Part shown: positions 5,762-5,874 of the stretch, piece after piece | Numbering within the stretch: the first letter of the stretch is position 1 | Layout: the number at the start of each line of letters is the position of its first letter | Source of the DNA: Acidimicrobiia bacterium | GTDB taxonomy: Bacteria; Actinomycetota; Acidimicrobiia; Spongiisociales; ZC4RG35 | Direction of reading: 5' to 3' | Length of the DNA: 5,874 nt | Assembly: GCA_029865445.1 (NCBI GenBank) | Contig: JAOUGY010000244.1 | Location: forward strand, 1 to 5,874 | Notes under the pieces: generated by a model | Database searches by the model: none | What the model saw: the letters and a program-made list of their open reading frames with translations, nothing else | What the model was told of the DNA's origin: nothing | Made by a program: the position numbers and the translations under genes

Positions 5762-5874
5762 TCTCCCCCTCCGTCGCCTGCGGCGCCACCTCCCCCGCTG
5801 GGGGAGGAAAATTGTCGGCGGCGGGGGGTCGCGGGTTTCGTTTCTCCCCCCAGCGGGGGGAGTCCGGCGGAGCC
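5762..5874. repeat. REPIN-like inverted-repeat element, copy 2 (cut by the right edge)
   Basis: A2 (5762-5810) matches A1 at 48 of 49 bases; the single change, A to C at 5786, breaks one pair of the GTCGCC stem. B2 (5841-5874) matches the first 34 bases of B1 exactly and then meets the edge. The A arms are 186 bases apart and the B arms 185, so the array has a regular period, while the 30-base inner spacer (5811-5840) is only loosely similar to that of copy 1. More copies may lie to the right. No gene is seen anywhere in 5520-5874. Confidence 0.75.

Noticed and set aside
3993..5789. A 598-codon open frame on the minus strand opposite the SDR and cyclase genes
   Set aside because: Same reasoning; its predicted N-terminus is made of the non-coding repeat region and the rest is antisense to verified families.
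5576..5874. CRISPR array
   Set aside because: The repeats alternate in orientation, are G/C block palindromes, and the intervening bases are similar to each other rather than unique spacers; no cas genes are present.
5539..5874. A small gene in the right-hand region
   Set aside because: No frame here has a start with a Shine-Dalgarno and codon bias like the neighbours; the sequence is accounted for by repeats.

Overview
The window looks like high-GC chromosomal DNA from an environmental actinobacterium, possibly Acidimicrobiia-like. The evidence is strong G/C bias at third codon positions, two GTG starts, one gene that may be translated leaderlessly behind a TAnnnT box, and a solute-binding lipoprotein with a Gly/Glu/Ser/Thr-rich linker after the lipid-attachment cysteine. 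This placement is an inference; Chloroflexota or other high-GC phyla are not excluded. All coding genes lie in the first 5.5 kb and the last 355 bases are non-coding and packed with repeats.

Layout. From 854 leftward off the edge runs the 5' part of a sugar-type ABC transporter binding lipoprotein (minus strand). A 187-base divergent spacer with overlapping candidate promoters separates it from a Gfo/Idh/MocA oxidoreductase (1042-2040, plus). An AlkA-like DNA glycosylase (2024-2668, minus) overlaps the end of that gene tail to tail and interrupts the metabolic cluster. Then comes a tightly packed plus-strand operon: a histidinol-dehydrogenase-family enzyme (2744-4039), an SDR dehydrogenase (4032-4823, overlapping by 8 bases) and a cyclase/kynurenine-formamidase-family metal hydrolase (4836-5519). 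After the operon are a GC hairpin, five tandem heptamers that abut the repeats, and two copies of a large inverted-repeat element built from small hairpins (REPIN-like, period about 185 bases; the second copy is cut by the window edge).

Function. The HisD-family protein keeps the zinc and catalytic residues, but it sits in a catabolic setting and its local sequence resembles the paralogous clade that includes sulfopropanediol 3-dehydrogenase (HpsN), rather than a biosynthetic HisD. My inference is a small uptake-and-oxidation locus for a polyol, sugar acid or related hydroxylated compound. The lipoprotein would capture the substrate. The Gfo/Idh and SDR enzymes would oxidise or reduce hydroxyl/keto groups. 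The HisD-like enzyme would take a primary alcohol to a carboxylate, and the cyclase-family hydrolase would open a lactone, amide or similar bond. The substrate cannot be read from the sequence. Two enzymes depart from family norms at active-site positions: the Gfo/Idh protein has Gly where Asp is expected, and the cyclase has Asn where the first metal-binding His is expected.
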